44,777 nucleotides of DNA from a bacterium (lineage in GTDB: Bacteria; Patescibacteriota; Minisyncoccia; Phycocordibacterales; JAKAEA01): NCBI GenBank assembly GCA_021785065.1, contig JAJYGQ010000006.1, positions 1 to 44,777 on the forward strand, written 5' to 3'. The translations under genes and the position numbers were made by a program. The notes under the pieces were generated by a model. The model was given only the letters and a program-made list of their open reading frames with translations. It was not told where the DNA came from and did not search any database. Positions 26,826-37,368 of the stretch are shown one piece after another (the stretch's first letter is position 1; every line of letters begins with the position of its first letter).

Positions 26826-29192
26826 CTAATGGCTATTGACGTAGCGGATGGTGCTCGGACCAAAAAATCCGGTGCCGAGATGGAGTCCGAGCGGTGCCAA
26901 GATAGCCTGAGCTTGGGCATTTTGAAAATTAATGAGTGCCGCCGTAGTTTCGGGACCAAAATACCTAGTTTCGTGACCAAGCGAACCGGGCCCACTCGCG
27001 GCCACGGCAAAATTATGCGTGTTGAGGTAACGTTGCAATGCTTGTACGTCAAGACCGCTCATCCCCTCTTTGAGCCAGCGCGTAAAATGGTAGGGCGTGC
27101 TGGTGGCCGTCGTCGTAGCAATCGTTGCGGTAGTCGTTGTTGGAGTAATTATTTTTGTCGTGGTAGTGGTCACATTCGATACAATCACGGGGCTCGGTGA
27201 TGGAAAGCGGCACAGCGCCGGATCACTTGCCACCCACGGCTCATAATTTGTCGCGCGAGGATCGGTGCAGCCGTACGCAACTGAGCCCGTACTTGTTGTG
27301 ACTGAACTTGATGAGGAAAGCGCTTTGCCAAAAATCGCAAAATCAGAAAAGTTAGAGGTGGTGCAGGTCACCGTATCTGCCGACACATTCACACTGCAAG
27401 AATTAAGCGGCGTCCAGGTGCCGCTATCGTAGCGATATATCCAGAGCGAGGCAGTTTGCAGATTAGACACATCACTTGATGCATAAGAAAGTTTTACCGT
27501 AAGCGGCTTGGAAAACGTTGTGAGTAGCGTCTCGGGATTGGTTAATGCTGACAGATGAAAAACCGTCGTTCCCGCTTTTTCAAAACCGCTTGGCGCGCCA
27601 GCTGTGGAAAAAAAGGTGCTGCCATCAAGCTGGCTCGCTTGAAACGTGGTTGTTGAGGTCGTAGCCGTAAAACCTGCTGGCACAGTGAGCGTCAAATCCC
27701 CTTGCGAAAGGGTACCGCCAGAGCTCGTGGCAATATCACTTTCATTGTGCGCCGTTATAGAAGCATTGCCAGTACATCCACCCGTCGTAAATGTATCTGG
27801 TGAACTCGTCGACGTTTCATTACTCAGACTCTTACTTACCGCAAGATATTTATAGACGATACACGCGGGCAAATTAGAGAGATCAATTGAGTGACTGGTA
27901 ACGCCAGGGCTTACATTATATTTAGATGTTGAAGAAGCAAGATCTGACGAGACGCCAAAGAAAATCTGCGACGAGCCGTCGTTCGGTGTCGTCCAGTTTA
28001 TTGTCGCTGAGCTAGATGTTGTGGAAGCAGCCACCGATGACGGCGTGGCTAAGTTGTTAATAGTAAAACTCACGGTCGACGAGGTGGCATAATTGTTAGA
28101 AGTATCACGAGCCACCGCGAACGCGGTGTGAGTACCACTCGATGTCGCGGTAGTGTCGTAAGAAATTTTATAGGGCGCGCTTGTTACTTCACTTCCCTGC
28201 TTAGCACCATCGACATAAAAAGTCACACCACCCACCGCGACATTGTCGCTCGCATTTGCTGCCAGGGTCATCGTGCTTGACGTTGCTTCACCGGAGGTTG
28301 GCTCAGTGAGCGAAACGGTTGGTGGCGTCGTATCGGGCGCTGTCATGTAATACCAAAAAACATCATAGGGCCCATTGCCACCGCCGAATGTATACAAACT
28401 GCCCGTCGCGGGATTGGTAGCTAGGCCGTACATATAGCCATCCTGACTAGTTAATGAAAAACTCTTTGAGGCACTTACCGCCGTACTGATATTCCACGGC
28501 GTGGAGAGATTGTATTGCTCCAAAGCCGCATCAGCTGAACTAATATCTTGATGCACTAAATATAGCGTCGAGCCATCCGAAGAAAATGCGGCACCAAAGA
28601 CATAGCCACTCGGCGCCGTTGCTGATCCGGTCTGTGTTGCTGTCGTAATATCCCAGGGCGTCGTCATAGTATATTCATACATTTTGTCCGTATATTCATT
28701 AAAATCATAGAATTTCGTGCCATCATAACTAAAAGTCATTGAGTAGTTGTTGCCGTACGGCACTGATATAGAAGCTGTTTTTGAAATTGTACTAATGTTC
28801 CACGGTGTAGAAAGTGTGTATTCATCGAGAATGTCATTATAAAATTCTAGCGCGTACATTTTTGTGCCATCTGAACTAAAGTAGATACCGGTTAGGCCAC
28901 TTGCAACAGCATTTCCACTACGCGTGTAAGAAGCAGTGGTAATATCCCACGGCGTAGCAAGGGTGTATTCGTAAATTGTCGTGCCGCTATAATTACTAGT
29001 GACATAGAGATAATCACCGTTGGATGAAAACGCGAGCGCCTCGCCGCCGTTTGGTAACTGCGAAGCAACGCTAAGTGCTTTTCCGGAATATGATGCCGTA
29101 GAAAGATCGGCACGTGCTGAGAATGGCATAAAAGATAGCACTGTACTCAACACACATACGCACGTTACAATAAAAAGAATTTTTCCTTTCAT
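26826..29192 (-). CDS. Large secreted surface protein: beta-propeller repeats, Ig/Fn3-like domains and C-terminal peptidoglycan-binding domain
   Basis: 788 residues. Signal peptide 1-28. Residues about 35-285 hold at least four repeats of the pattern SSDGTxxY...YEYTLSTPWDIST, probably propeller blades. Around 290-385 is an Ig-like domain (PPTVSLTEPTSG, VTFYVDGAKQGS), then an Fn3-like domain to about 475, a beta-rich region, and a motif GCTDPRATNYEPW seen in many surface proteins near 650. A Thr/Ser-rich linker leads to a PG_binding_1 domain (about 705-785: LKEGMSGLDVQALQRYLN, YFGPETTAALINFQ). It is therefore likely held at the cell wall and exposed. An extended -10 TGCTAGAAT lies 7 bases before the ATG. 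Binding partner unknown. Confidence 0.85.
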   Translation of the reverse strand: MKGKILFIVTCVCVLSTVLSFMPFSARADLSTASYSGKALSVASQLPNGGEALAFSSNGDYLYVTSNYSGTTIYEYTLATPWDITTASYTRSGNAVASGLTGIYFSSDGTKMYALEFYNDILDEYTLSTPWNISTISKTASISVPYGNNYSMTFSYDGTKFYDFNEYTDKMYEYTMTTPWDITTATQTGSATAPSGYVFGAAFSSDGSTLYLVHQDISSADAALEQYNLSTPWNISTAVSASKSFSLTSQDGYMYGLATNPATGSLYTFGGGNGPYDVFWYYMTAPDTTPPTVSLTEPTSGEATSSTMTLAANASDNVAVGGVTFYVDGAKQGSEVTSAPYKISYDTTATSSGTHTAFAVARDTSNNYATSSTVSFTINNLATPSSVAASTTSSSATINWTTPNDGSSQIFFGVSSDLASSTSKYNVSPGVTSHSIDLSNLPACIVYKYLAVSKSLSNETSTSSPDTFTTGGCTGNASITAHNESDIATSSGGTLSQGDLTLTVPAGFTATTSTTTFQASQLDGSTFFSTAGAPSGFEKAGTTVFHLSALTNPETLLTTFSKPLTVKLSYASSDVSNLQTASLWIYRYDSGTWTPLNSCSVNVSADTVTCTTSNFSDFAIFGKALSSSSSVTTSTGSVAYGCTDPRATNYEPWVASDPALCRFPSPSPVIVSNVTTTTTKIITPTTTTATIATTTATSTPYHFTRWLKEGMSGLDVQALQRYLNTHNFAVAASGPGSLGHETRYFGPETTAALINFQNAQAQAILAPLGLHLGTGFFGPSTIRYVNSH

Positions 29193-29199
29193 AGATAAA

Positions 29200-29205
29200 A
29201 TTCTA
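29200..29205 (-). promoter_or_regulatory. Extended -10 of the surface protein gene
   Basis: TAGAAT preceded by TGC (TGnTAGAAT), 7 bases before the ATG at 29192. It follows the groEL terminator, so the surface protein has its own start. Confidence 0.45.
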
Positions 29206-29214
29206 GCAAATCGG

Positions 29215-29253
29215 ACGAGAAAAAGAAAAACCCGGTGGGGATTTCCAGGTTTT
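29215..29253 (-). terminator. Intrinsic terminator after groEL
   Basis: Minus-strand stem AAAACCTGG/CCGGGTTTT (29245-29253 with 29227-29235, one G-U pair), nine-base loop, then a T-rich run TTTTTCTTTTTC. It lies 14 bases after the groEL stop. Confidence 0.8.
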
Positions 29254-29267
29254 TCAATTTTATGAAG

Positions 29268-31275
<2,008 letters not shown>

Positions 31276-31283
31276 AGATTGTA

Positions 31284-31300
31284 ATACTATTACATACTAT
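31284..31300. repeat. Tandem ATACTAT heptamers upstream of groES
   Basis: ATACTAT at 31284-31290 and again at 31294-31300, starting 10 bases apart, one helical turn. On the minus strand they read ATAGTAT. The groES-proximal copy overlaps the predicted -10, so they may be an operator or simply duplicated -10-like sequence. Confidence 0.4.
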
Positions 31301-31370
31301 TAAATTGTTTGAGGACTGCATTATAATGACCAACTTTAATTCTGTCACCTTGCGCCCTCAATAAAAGCGT

Positions 31371-31376
31371 GATACT
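31371..31376 (+). promoter_or_regulatory. -10 element for secG
   Basis: GATACT, 8 bases before the GTG start at 31385; a TTGCGC at 31350-31355 has a short 15-base spacing. The transcript would be nearly leaderless. Confidence 0.4.
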
Positions 31377-31384
31377 ATGCCGCG

Positions 31385-31621
31385 GTGACTAAATTTGCCA
31401 CTATTATTCCTTACGTACAAATCATCTTAGCGGCCTTGACCGTGGTGTTCGTACTATTACAACAATCAGACGCCGATCTCGGTGGTGCGTTTGGTGGTAG
31501 CGACTTAGCAAATGCCCCCGCGCACACTCGTCGCGGCGCTGAACGTACTTTCTTTTATCTCACCATTGTTGTTGGAATCCTTTTCGCTCTTTCGGTTTTG
31601 CTCGGTGTACTTTTTGGATAG
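31385..31621 (+). CDS. secG: Preprotein translocase subunit SecG
   Basis: 78 residues with two membrane helices (about 6-24 and 54-76) separated by the conserved cytoplasmic loop LLQQSDADLGGAFGGSD, the SecG hallmark. It assists SecYE/SecA export. The start is GTG; no Shine-Dalgarno. It is the first plus-strand gene of a secG-binding protein pair, 109 bases from groES. Confidence 0.92.
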   Translation: MTKFATIIPYVQIILAALTVVFVLLQQSDADLGGAFGGSDLANAPAHTRRGAERTFFYLTIVVGILFALSVLLGVLFG

Positions 31622-31650
31622 TTTTTGTACGTTAATTTTCTTTTCTGTCT

Positions 31651-33375
31651 ATGCGCGACATACGCGCTCATATTATTACAAAAATCACTCGCGCGATGGC
31701 CAGCCTCTCCATTACTGGTCGAATTGTGTTGTGGACGTGCATCGTAATTTTTGTTAGTGCTACGGTATGGATGCTCTGTGACATTAGCCTGCACTTTATT
31801 GTTACTGTACCAGAGCGAGGTGGATCGTTAACCCTCGGATCAGTTGGCAGCCCTCAACTTATTAACCCGGTACTCGCCATTAGCACTACTGATAAAGATA
31901 TGGTCACGCTCATATACTCTGGACTTACTCGTTGGGATATTAGCCAACATAAATTAATTCCTGATCTTGCCGATCACTGGACTATTTCTCCTGACGGCAC
32001 TATCTACACTTTTACGCTTAAAAAAGGATTAACCTTTCAGGATGGCACACCTATTACCGCTGATGATGTAGTCTTTACTGTTCACGCTATTCAAAATCCG
32101 CAATTACAGAGCCCACTTGCTGCAAACTGGGCAGGTGTAACCGTGAAGAAAATTGATCGCTACACCGTGCAATTTATTTTACCGGCACCATACGCGCCTT
32201 TTATTGAAAACACCACCGTCGGTATTTTACCCGCTCATCTTTGGCAAAATCTTTCTGTCCAGGAATTCGTGCAGTCTCCCCTCAACAGTAAGCCTGTTGG
32301 TTCTGGTCCCTATAAAATCGGTAGTATTAATCAGGGCTCTGGCGGCACCCCCATCAGTTACACACTGGTACCTTTTCGCTCTTTTGCTTTAGGAGAACCG
32401 TACATCAGTACTGTTACGGTTAATTTTTATCAAGATACAGCAACAGCTCTTGCAGCGGCAGCTAGTCATCAAGTGAACGAACTTGATGATATACCCGACG
32501 CGCAATCCCACGTTCTTGCTGGCGATGGATTTTCTATTGATCGTTTTCCTCTGCCCCGCGTTTTTGGAGTTTTCTTTAATCAATCTCAAAATGTCGCTTT
32601 GACTGACCCCGTGGTGCGCCAAGCGCTCACCGATGCCACCGACCATCAAGCTATTGTTAAGGCAGTTTTTGGCGGTACTGCCAATCCTCTATATGGTCCA
32701 GTACCAACAGCTTTTTTGAATATGTCCGCTCCCGCCACAACTTCAGCAAGTACCACCCTTGCTGCCACACTTCTTGACAAAGATGGGTGGATCCTTAATA
32801 CTAATGGCATTAGAGAAAAGAAGAGAGTCACGGGTACCACGACACTTTCTTTTGCTATCTCCACTGACGACACGCCGGAATTAGTAGCTGTTGCTAATCT
32901 CCTCGCGAGCCAATGGCGGGCTATTGGCGCCGACGTCGCCGTGAAAGTATTTCAAAGTGGTTTTGAAGATCAGGTCATTCAACCAAGGAATTACGACGCA
33001 CTACTTTTTGGACAGGACGTCGGCCGTGATTTTGATCTCTATCCGTTTTGGGCTTCATCAGAGATAGCTAACCCTGGTCTCAATATTGCTCTCTATAAAA
33101 ATCCAACTGCTGATATTCTGCTCGACGAACTCCGCGCGACAACAAGTCCAGAAATTCGCCAGCAAGCGTATGTTGTGTTTGCCCATATGCTTTCGCGTGA
33201 TGTTCCGGCAGTTTTTCTTTACGAACCAGATCTCATTGACGCTCGCCAGGGCATAGCGGGAGGAGCAGTGGGCCCTATCGCAAACGAAAATGAACGACTC
33301 ATTGATATCTATCGTTGGTATGTTGAAACGCAAGATGTTTGGAAGATGTTTGCTTCTATTGCCACCGCACCGTAG
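31651..33375 (+). CDS. Membrane-anchored family 5 extracellular solute-binding protein
   Basis: 574 residues, SBP_bac_5 (oligopeptide/dipeptide-binding) family. A membrane helix at about 24-50 anchors the protein; no lipobox cysteine was seen at the proper place. Family marks: LIYSGLTRWD, LADHWTISPDGTIYTFTLKKGLTFQDGTPITADDVVFT, KPVGSGPYKI and, in the second lobe, VFGVFFNQSQ...VRQALTDATDHQAIV. No permease or ATPase genes are near, so it may work with a transporter encoded elsewhere or as a stand-alone binder. It starts 29 bases after secG and is probably co-transcribed. Confidence 0.92.
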   Translation: MRDIRAHIITKITRAMASLSITGRIVLWTCIVIFVSATVWMLCDISLHFIVTVPERGGSLTLGSVGSPQLINPVLAISTTDKDMVTLIYSGLTRWDISQHKLIPDLADHWTISPDGTIYTFTLKKGLTFQDGTPITADDVVFTVHAIQNPQLQSPLAANWAGVTVKKIDRYTVQFILPAPYAPFIENTTVGILPAHLWQNLSVQEFVQSPLNSKPVGSGPYKIGSINQGSGGTPISYTLVPFRSFALGEPYISTVTVNFYQDTATALAAAASHQVNELDDIPDAQSHVLAGDGFSIDRFPLPRVFGVFFNQSQNVALTDPVVRQALTDATDHQAIVKAVFGGTANPLYGPVPTAFLNMSAPATTSASTTLAATLLDKDGWILNTNGIREKKRVTGTTTLSFAISTDDTPELVAVANLLASQWRAIGADVAVKVFQSGFEDQVIQPRNYDALLFGQDVGRDFDLYPFWASSEIANPGLNIALYKNPTADILLDELRATTSPEIRQQAYVVFAHMLSRDVPAVFLYEPDLIDARQGIAGGAVGPIANENERLIDIYRWYVETQDVWKMFASIATAP

Positions 33376-33408
33376 TACTAAAAAATTAATTATCAATTAC
33401 TTAACATT

Positions 33409-35406
33409 ATGATTACACCCCGACCTTATTCAAAAGATCGCAATAATAACCGTAGACGCTCGAGCTGGACAGAACGACGATCGCCGACGTTTCGACCACG
33501 CACTGGCACTTATGTCGCACCAGATCTAAAAAATCAAAGTCAGCACCCAAAAAAATCAGTGCCCGCTCGTCCCACCAACCGTCCGACCCGCCGCGGCCGC
33601 TTTACTGCCGGCACTCCCAAATATACTGAAACGCGCTACAGTAACTCTAAGCAATCTGAGCAAAAATCTTCTAGTCGTGAAAGTGGAGAGGGTAAAGAAA
33701 AAATTGTGCCTATTCCACCGATTGGCGACAATCTTCGCATCATTCCACTCGGCGGTGTTGAGGAAATTGGTCGCAACATGACGGCGATACAATATCGTGA
33801 CGACATTATTGTTATTGACGTCGGCATTCAATTTAGCGATGAGGAAACACCGGGTGTTGATTACATTTTACCCAACATTCGCTACCTCGAAGAGCATAAA
33901 GATAAAATTCGCGGCGTGTTTATTACCCACGGTCACCTCGACCATATCGGTGGCATTCCCTACATACTGCCGCGCATTGGCAATCCAGCCATTTACTGCC
34001 GCGAATTTGCCGCGCTGTTTATTCAAAAACGCCAGGAGGAATTTAGTCATTTGCCGCCGCTCAACATAAAAACAGTCAAAGAGGGTGATGCGCCGATTGC
34101 TGCTGGTCCTCATCTAAAAATGAGCTTCTTTGGTCTGACGCATTCTATCCCTGACTCTACGGGTATTATTGTCGACACACCTTTCGGTCGCATCATTACC
34201 ACCGGCGACGTGCGTGTAGAAAACAAGGACGGCATTCCTGACGAAGATGAAATCAGTCAGTATGAAATGTTTAAAAAAGAGCAGGCACTTTTGTTGATGA
34301 TGGACTCTACCGGCGTCGATCGCCCTGGCTGGACTATTTCGGAAAGCCAAGTTATTAAAAATATTGACGACATCGTCGCGAAAGTCGGCGGCCGCGTTAT
34401 CATCGCCACGTTCGCGTCACAGGTAGAGCGTGTGATGGAATTCATTAACATTGCCGCGAAGTACGATAAGAAGGTGGTTATCGAGGGACGCAGCATGAAG
34501 GCCAACGTCGCCATCGTAAAGCAACTTGATCTTGTTAAGCTGGATCACCTCATCCCTATCGAAGATATCGACACCGTACCGCCGCACAAATTGATGATTA
34601 TAGCTACCGGCGCCCAGGGTGAGGAGTTCGCCGCGCTAATGCGTATCTCTAACCAGACCCATAAAAATATTCGCCTCAACGAAACTGACACGGTCATTTT
34701 GTCGTCGTCGGTTATTCCGGGCAACGAACGCGCGGTGACAAAGTTAAAGGATAATCTCTACCGCCACAATGCGCGCATCATCACCTATCTCGATTCTGAT
34801 GTGCACGCGTCCGGCCACGGCAAACGCTCCGAGCTCGAGTGGATTCATCGTCAAATTCCCTACAAATTTTTTATTCCGGTCCATGGCCACCACTTCATGC
34901 TGAAGATGCACGCTGAGCTCGCTCGCTCGCTTGGCGCTGAAGCAAAAAATATCATTGTCCCCGACAACGGCTCGGTCATTGAAATCACCCCGGAAAACGC
35001 CGAAGCTGGTCAGAAAATTTTCGTTCGTCTTGAGCGCGCGCCGCATGAAGATATGATTGTGGAAGGTTTCCGCATCGGCGAAGCGCAGGAGGTGGTCATT
35101 CGCGATCGTCAAGCGCTCGCTCAAGACGGCATGTTCGTGTTGATCGCTTCTATTAATGTGGCTAATGGTAAGCTTAAGAAAAGTCCTGATATTATTTCAC
35201 GCGGCTTCGTTTATTTGCGCGAATCGCAAGACTTGCTCCATCAAACTCGCTGGATCATTAAAAAAACTATCGAGGACGCCACAGTTGGTATGAACCCCAT
35301 CAACTTCGACTACGTCAAACAAGCGGTCACCGATGCTGTTTCAAAATTCTTGTTCCAGCAAACTGCTAAGCGTCCAATTGTTATTCCCGTGCTACTGGGT
35401 GTGTAA
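33409..35406 (+). CDS. rnj: Ribonuclease J
   Basis: Metallo-beta-lactamase/beta-CASP RNase (5' exonuclease and endonuclease) for mRNA turnover and rRNA maturation. 665 residues. Residues 1-105 are an Arg/Ser/Pro-rich, probably disordered extension. The catalytic domain starts at LRIIPLGGVEEIGRN; the zinc motif HGHLDH is at 174-179, TGDVR near 265 and the beta-CASP GRSMKANV block follows. HASGHGKRSELEW and PVHGHHFML are the C-terminal metal and phosphate-binding motifs. The usual C-terminal domain is present. Promoter not clear; a weak TACTTA lies just before the ATG. Confidence 0.96.
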   Translation: MITPRPYSKDRNNNRRRSSWTERRSPTFRPRTGTYVAPDLKNQSQHPKKSVPARPTNRPTRRGRFTAGTPKYTETRYSNSKQSEQKSSSRESGEGKEKIVPIPPIGDNLRIIPLGGVEEIGRNMTAIQYRDDIIVIDVGIQFSDEETPGVDYILPNIRYLEEHKDKIRGVFITHGHLDHIGGIPYILPRIGNPAIYCREFAALFIQKRQEEFSHLPPLNIKTVKEGDAPIAAGPHLKMSFFGLTHSIPDSTGIIVDTPFGRIITTGDVRVENKDGIPDEDEISQYEMFKKEQALLLMMDSTGVDRPGWTISESQVIKNIDDIVAKVGGRVIIATFASQVERVMEFINIAAKYDKKVVIEGRSMKANVAIVKQLDLVKLDHLIPIEDIDTVPPHKLMIIATGAQGEEFAALMRISNQTHKNIRLNETDTVILSSSVIPGNERAVTKLKDNLYRHNARIITYLDSDVHASGHGKRSELEWIHRQIPYKFFIPVHGHHFMLKMHAELARSLGAEAKNIIVPDNGSVIEITPENAEAGQKIFVRLERAPHEDMIVEGFRIGEAQEVVIRDRQALAQDGMFVLIASINVANGKLKKSPDIISRGFVYLRESQDLLHQTRWIIKKTIEDATVGMNPINFDYVKQAVTDAVSKFLFQQTAKRPIVIPVLLGV

Positions 35407-35427
35407 AAAATAACTTAACTATTTTGC

Positions 35428-35433
35428 TACAAT
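35428..35433 (+). promoter_or_regulatory. Extended -10 of the MFS gene
   Basis: TACAAT preceded by TGC (TGnTACAAT), 7 bases before the ATG at 35441, 34 bases after RNase J. Consistent with a leaderless transcript. Confidence 0.5.
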
Positions 35434-35440
35434 ATTCAGA

Positions 35441-36661
35441 ATGGAATCGGACCAAGCCGTCGCCCTACAACAGCCACCAGTAAAACTGGAGCAACAATCA
35501 GTCAGCCGCCGATCATTTCGGATTATGTACTTGGCAGTTTTTTTGCTGTCACTTGTCACGGCCGGCACCGTCTACATAAATTCCAGCTACCTGACGCAGT
35601 ACTTTTCATCAGGCTGGATGGAAACGCTCTATATTTTAGGCGCCATAGGAAATATTGTTGGACTGGTTGTGGGACCGAACCTCATTCGCCGTTGGAGTAA
35701 TTTTCATTGCTTAACCGTCTACCTTGCTGGTGAAGCTGTTGCACTTTTTAGTTTAGCGACCATACACATTATGTGGATCGTCGCGATTTTTTTTGTGCTG
35801 CAGCAAATGCTACCACCACTCGCTCTGTTTTCTTTTGACATCGTCTTGGAGCGGGCTATCGACACTGAAAGTATTACCGGCGGCGTTCGCTCACTCTATC
35901 TCACCGCAAGCAACGCCGCCTATATCATCGTGCCATTCTTTGCTGGCACCGTTATTAACGCGTATTCGTTTCAGGCGGTATACGCCATCACCGGTATTAT
36001 TGTGGTGCTCGTCGTCCTTCTTGCTCTAGCTCGTTTTACCCGCACCGAGCCACAGCGTTTTCGCCAAGTGAGTATCCTCGACAGCATTCGCAGCTTCCCC
36101 ACTCGCCCTGGCCTTATGGAAGTTTTTGGCAGCGATTTACTGTTGCAATCATTTTACGCGATTATGAGCATAGTTTTGCCCCTCTATTTATTCCACGTGA
36201 TGAAATTCCCCTGGCAAACAATCGGCTTGATTATTTCCATAATGCTCATCCCGTTTGTGATTTTTGAGGCGCCCTTAGGACGAGTGTTCGATTATTTTCG
36301 CGTTGAGCGCGACGTGATTATGGTGGGATTTTTTATTATGGGAGCAAGCACGGCAGTTATGTTTTTTGACACTAGCCACAGTATCATTACTTGGGCAGCC
36401 CTCCTTTTTATTGGTCGCATCGGCGCCAGCTTCGTAGAAGTCGGCAATGAATATTCTTTTTTTCGACGCGTCAATGAAACTGATGCCGGCTTCATTAGCG
36501 TGTTCCGGTCAACCTATCCACTTTCATACATCATTGGACCACTAGCACTGGCTATTCTTGGTTCGTCGTCGAGCTCTTTATCTTTTATTGTTATCGCATT
36601 TTTAATGCTCTGTGGAATTTTTATCGCCTACCGCTTACCACCGCGACCGCGCCGAGTCTAA
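35441..36661 (+). CDS. Major facilitator superfamily transporter
   Basis: 406 residues with about 12 membrane helices (first at 28-47, last near 380-400). Short charged loops and the GxLGPNLIRRWSNF-like segment between helices 2 and 3 (VGPNLIRRWS), together with PLGRVFDYF between 8 and 9, match the MFS pattern, though the GxxxD motif is degenerate. The substrate cannot be read from the sequence; drug or sugar export are possibilities. It converges on mscL with 14 bases between stops. Confidence 0.88.
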   Translation: MESDQAVALQQPPVKLEQQSVSRRSFRIMYLAVFLLSLVTAGTVYINSSYLTQYFSSGWMETLYILGAIGNIVGLVVGPNLIRRWSNFHCLTVYLAGEAVALFSLATIHIMWIVAIFFVLQQMLPPLALFSFDIVLERAIDTESITGGVRSLYLTASNAAYIIVPFFAGTVINAYSFQAVYAITGIIVVLVVLLALARFTRTEPQRFRQVSILDSIRSFPTRPGLMEVFGSDLLLQSFYAIMSIVLPLYLFHVMKFPWQTIGLIISIMLIPFVIFEAPLGRVFDYFRVERDVIMVGFFIMGASTAVMFFDTSHSIITWAALLFIGRIGASFVEVGNEYSFFRRVNETDAGFISVFRSTYPLSYIIGPLALAILGSSSSSLSFIVIAFLMLCGIFIAYRLPPRPRRV

Positions 36662-36675
36662 ACTATCGAAGAGTG

Positions 36676-37122
36676 TTATAGGCTAGACGTACAGTTAGGG
36701 CAACGTGTTGCCTGAAGTGGAATTGCCATGAAGCAATGTGGACATGATTTAGTGGTTACTGGTGGTGGATTTTTCGCGGCACCCCGATTACGCCAATAGT
36801 TAATATGTTTGACAACAAGAAAAATCACAAGAGCGATAATAAGAAATGAAATAAAAGCGTTTAGAAAATCTCCATACTGTAAAATTGGTGCCCCGGCAGC
36901 TTGGGCAGCTGCTAGTGTTGGGTAGGAAGTACCATTAAGACTAAGGAAAAGGTTGCTGAAATTTACTTTGTTCAATAAAACACCAATAGGTGGCGTAATA
37001 ATATCTTTGACGAGTGAATTGACGACGCCATTAAAAGCGGTGCCAATCATAATGCCGACGGCAAGATCAATAACGCTACCCTTTGTGGCAAATTCTTTAA
37101 ATTCGTTAAAAAATTTTTTCAT
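36676..37122 (-). CDS. mscL: Large-conductance mechanosensitive channel MscL with C-terminal zinc ribbon
   Basis: Opens under membrane tension to release solutes. 148 residues: the amphipathic N-terminal FFNEFKEFATKGSVIDLAVGIMIGTAFNGVVNSLVKDIITPP segment and TM1 are classic, TM2 is about 88-106. After TM2, instead of the usual helical bundle, there is CPHCFMAIPLQATRCPNC (residues about 126-143), a CxxC...CxxC zinc ribbon. Its start overlaps the stop of the upstream 78-residue gene by 4 bases, so the pair is translationally coupled. Confidence 0.94.
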   Translation of the reverse strand: MKKFFNEFKEFATKGSVIDLAVGIMIGTAFNGVVNSLVKDIITPPIGVLLNKVNFSNLFLSLNGTSYPTLAAAQAAGAPILQYGDFLNAFISFLIIALVIFLVVKHINYWRNRGAAKNPPPVTTKSCPHCFMAIPLQATRCPNCTSSL

Positions 37123-37355
37123 TGATTAAGAAAGTTACCGGATAATGGCGCAGCGTAATTATTAATAAATTGCGGGATAGCCCACACGAGACCAATAGCG
37201 GGCAAAAGTACGGCTGCAACACTGATAATAACCGTAACAAGAAAATAGAAACGCAGCCGATTTACAATTTTAGACATCGCGTCTATTTTGTGTTCGATTG
37301 CCACAAGACGGGCGGCGAGGTCGGGTTGTGATAATGGCTGCTGCTCGGAATTCAT
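37119..37355 (-). CDS. Small membrane protein upstream of mscL
   Basis: 78 residues, not recognised. An N-terminal acidic helix (residues 5-32, AARLVAIEHKIDAMSKIVNRLR) is followed by one membrane helix or hairpin (about 37-63). The stop overlaps the mscL ATG, so it is in the same operon and may act with the channel. TATAAT (37363-37368) lies 7 bases before its ATG and overlaps the stop codon of the upstream methyltransferase gene. Confidence 0.7.
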   Translation of the reverse strand: MNSEQQPLSQPDLAARLVAIEHKIDAMSKIVNRLRFYFLVTVIISVAAVLLPAIGLVWAIPQFINNYAAPLSGNFLNQ

Positions 37356-37362
37356 AATTTAT

Positions 37363-37368
37363 ATTATA
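37363..37368 (-). promoter_or_regulatory. -10 element for the 78-residue protein / mscL operon
   Basis: Perfect TATAAT, 7 bases upstream of the ATG at 37355. No clear -35. The leader would be zero or one base. Confidence 0.55.
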
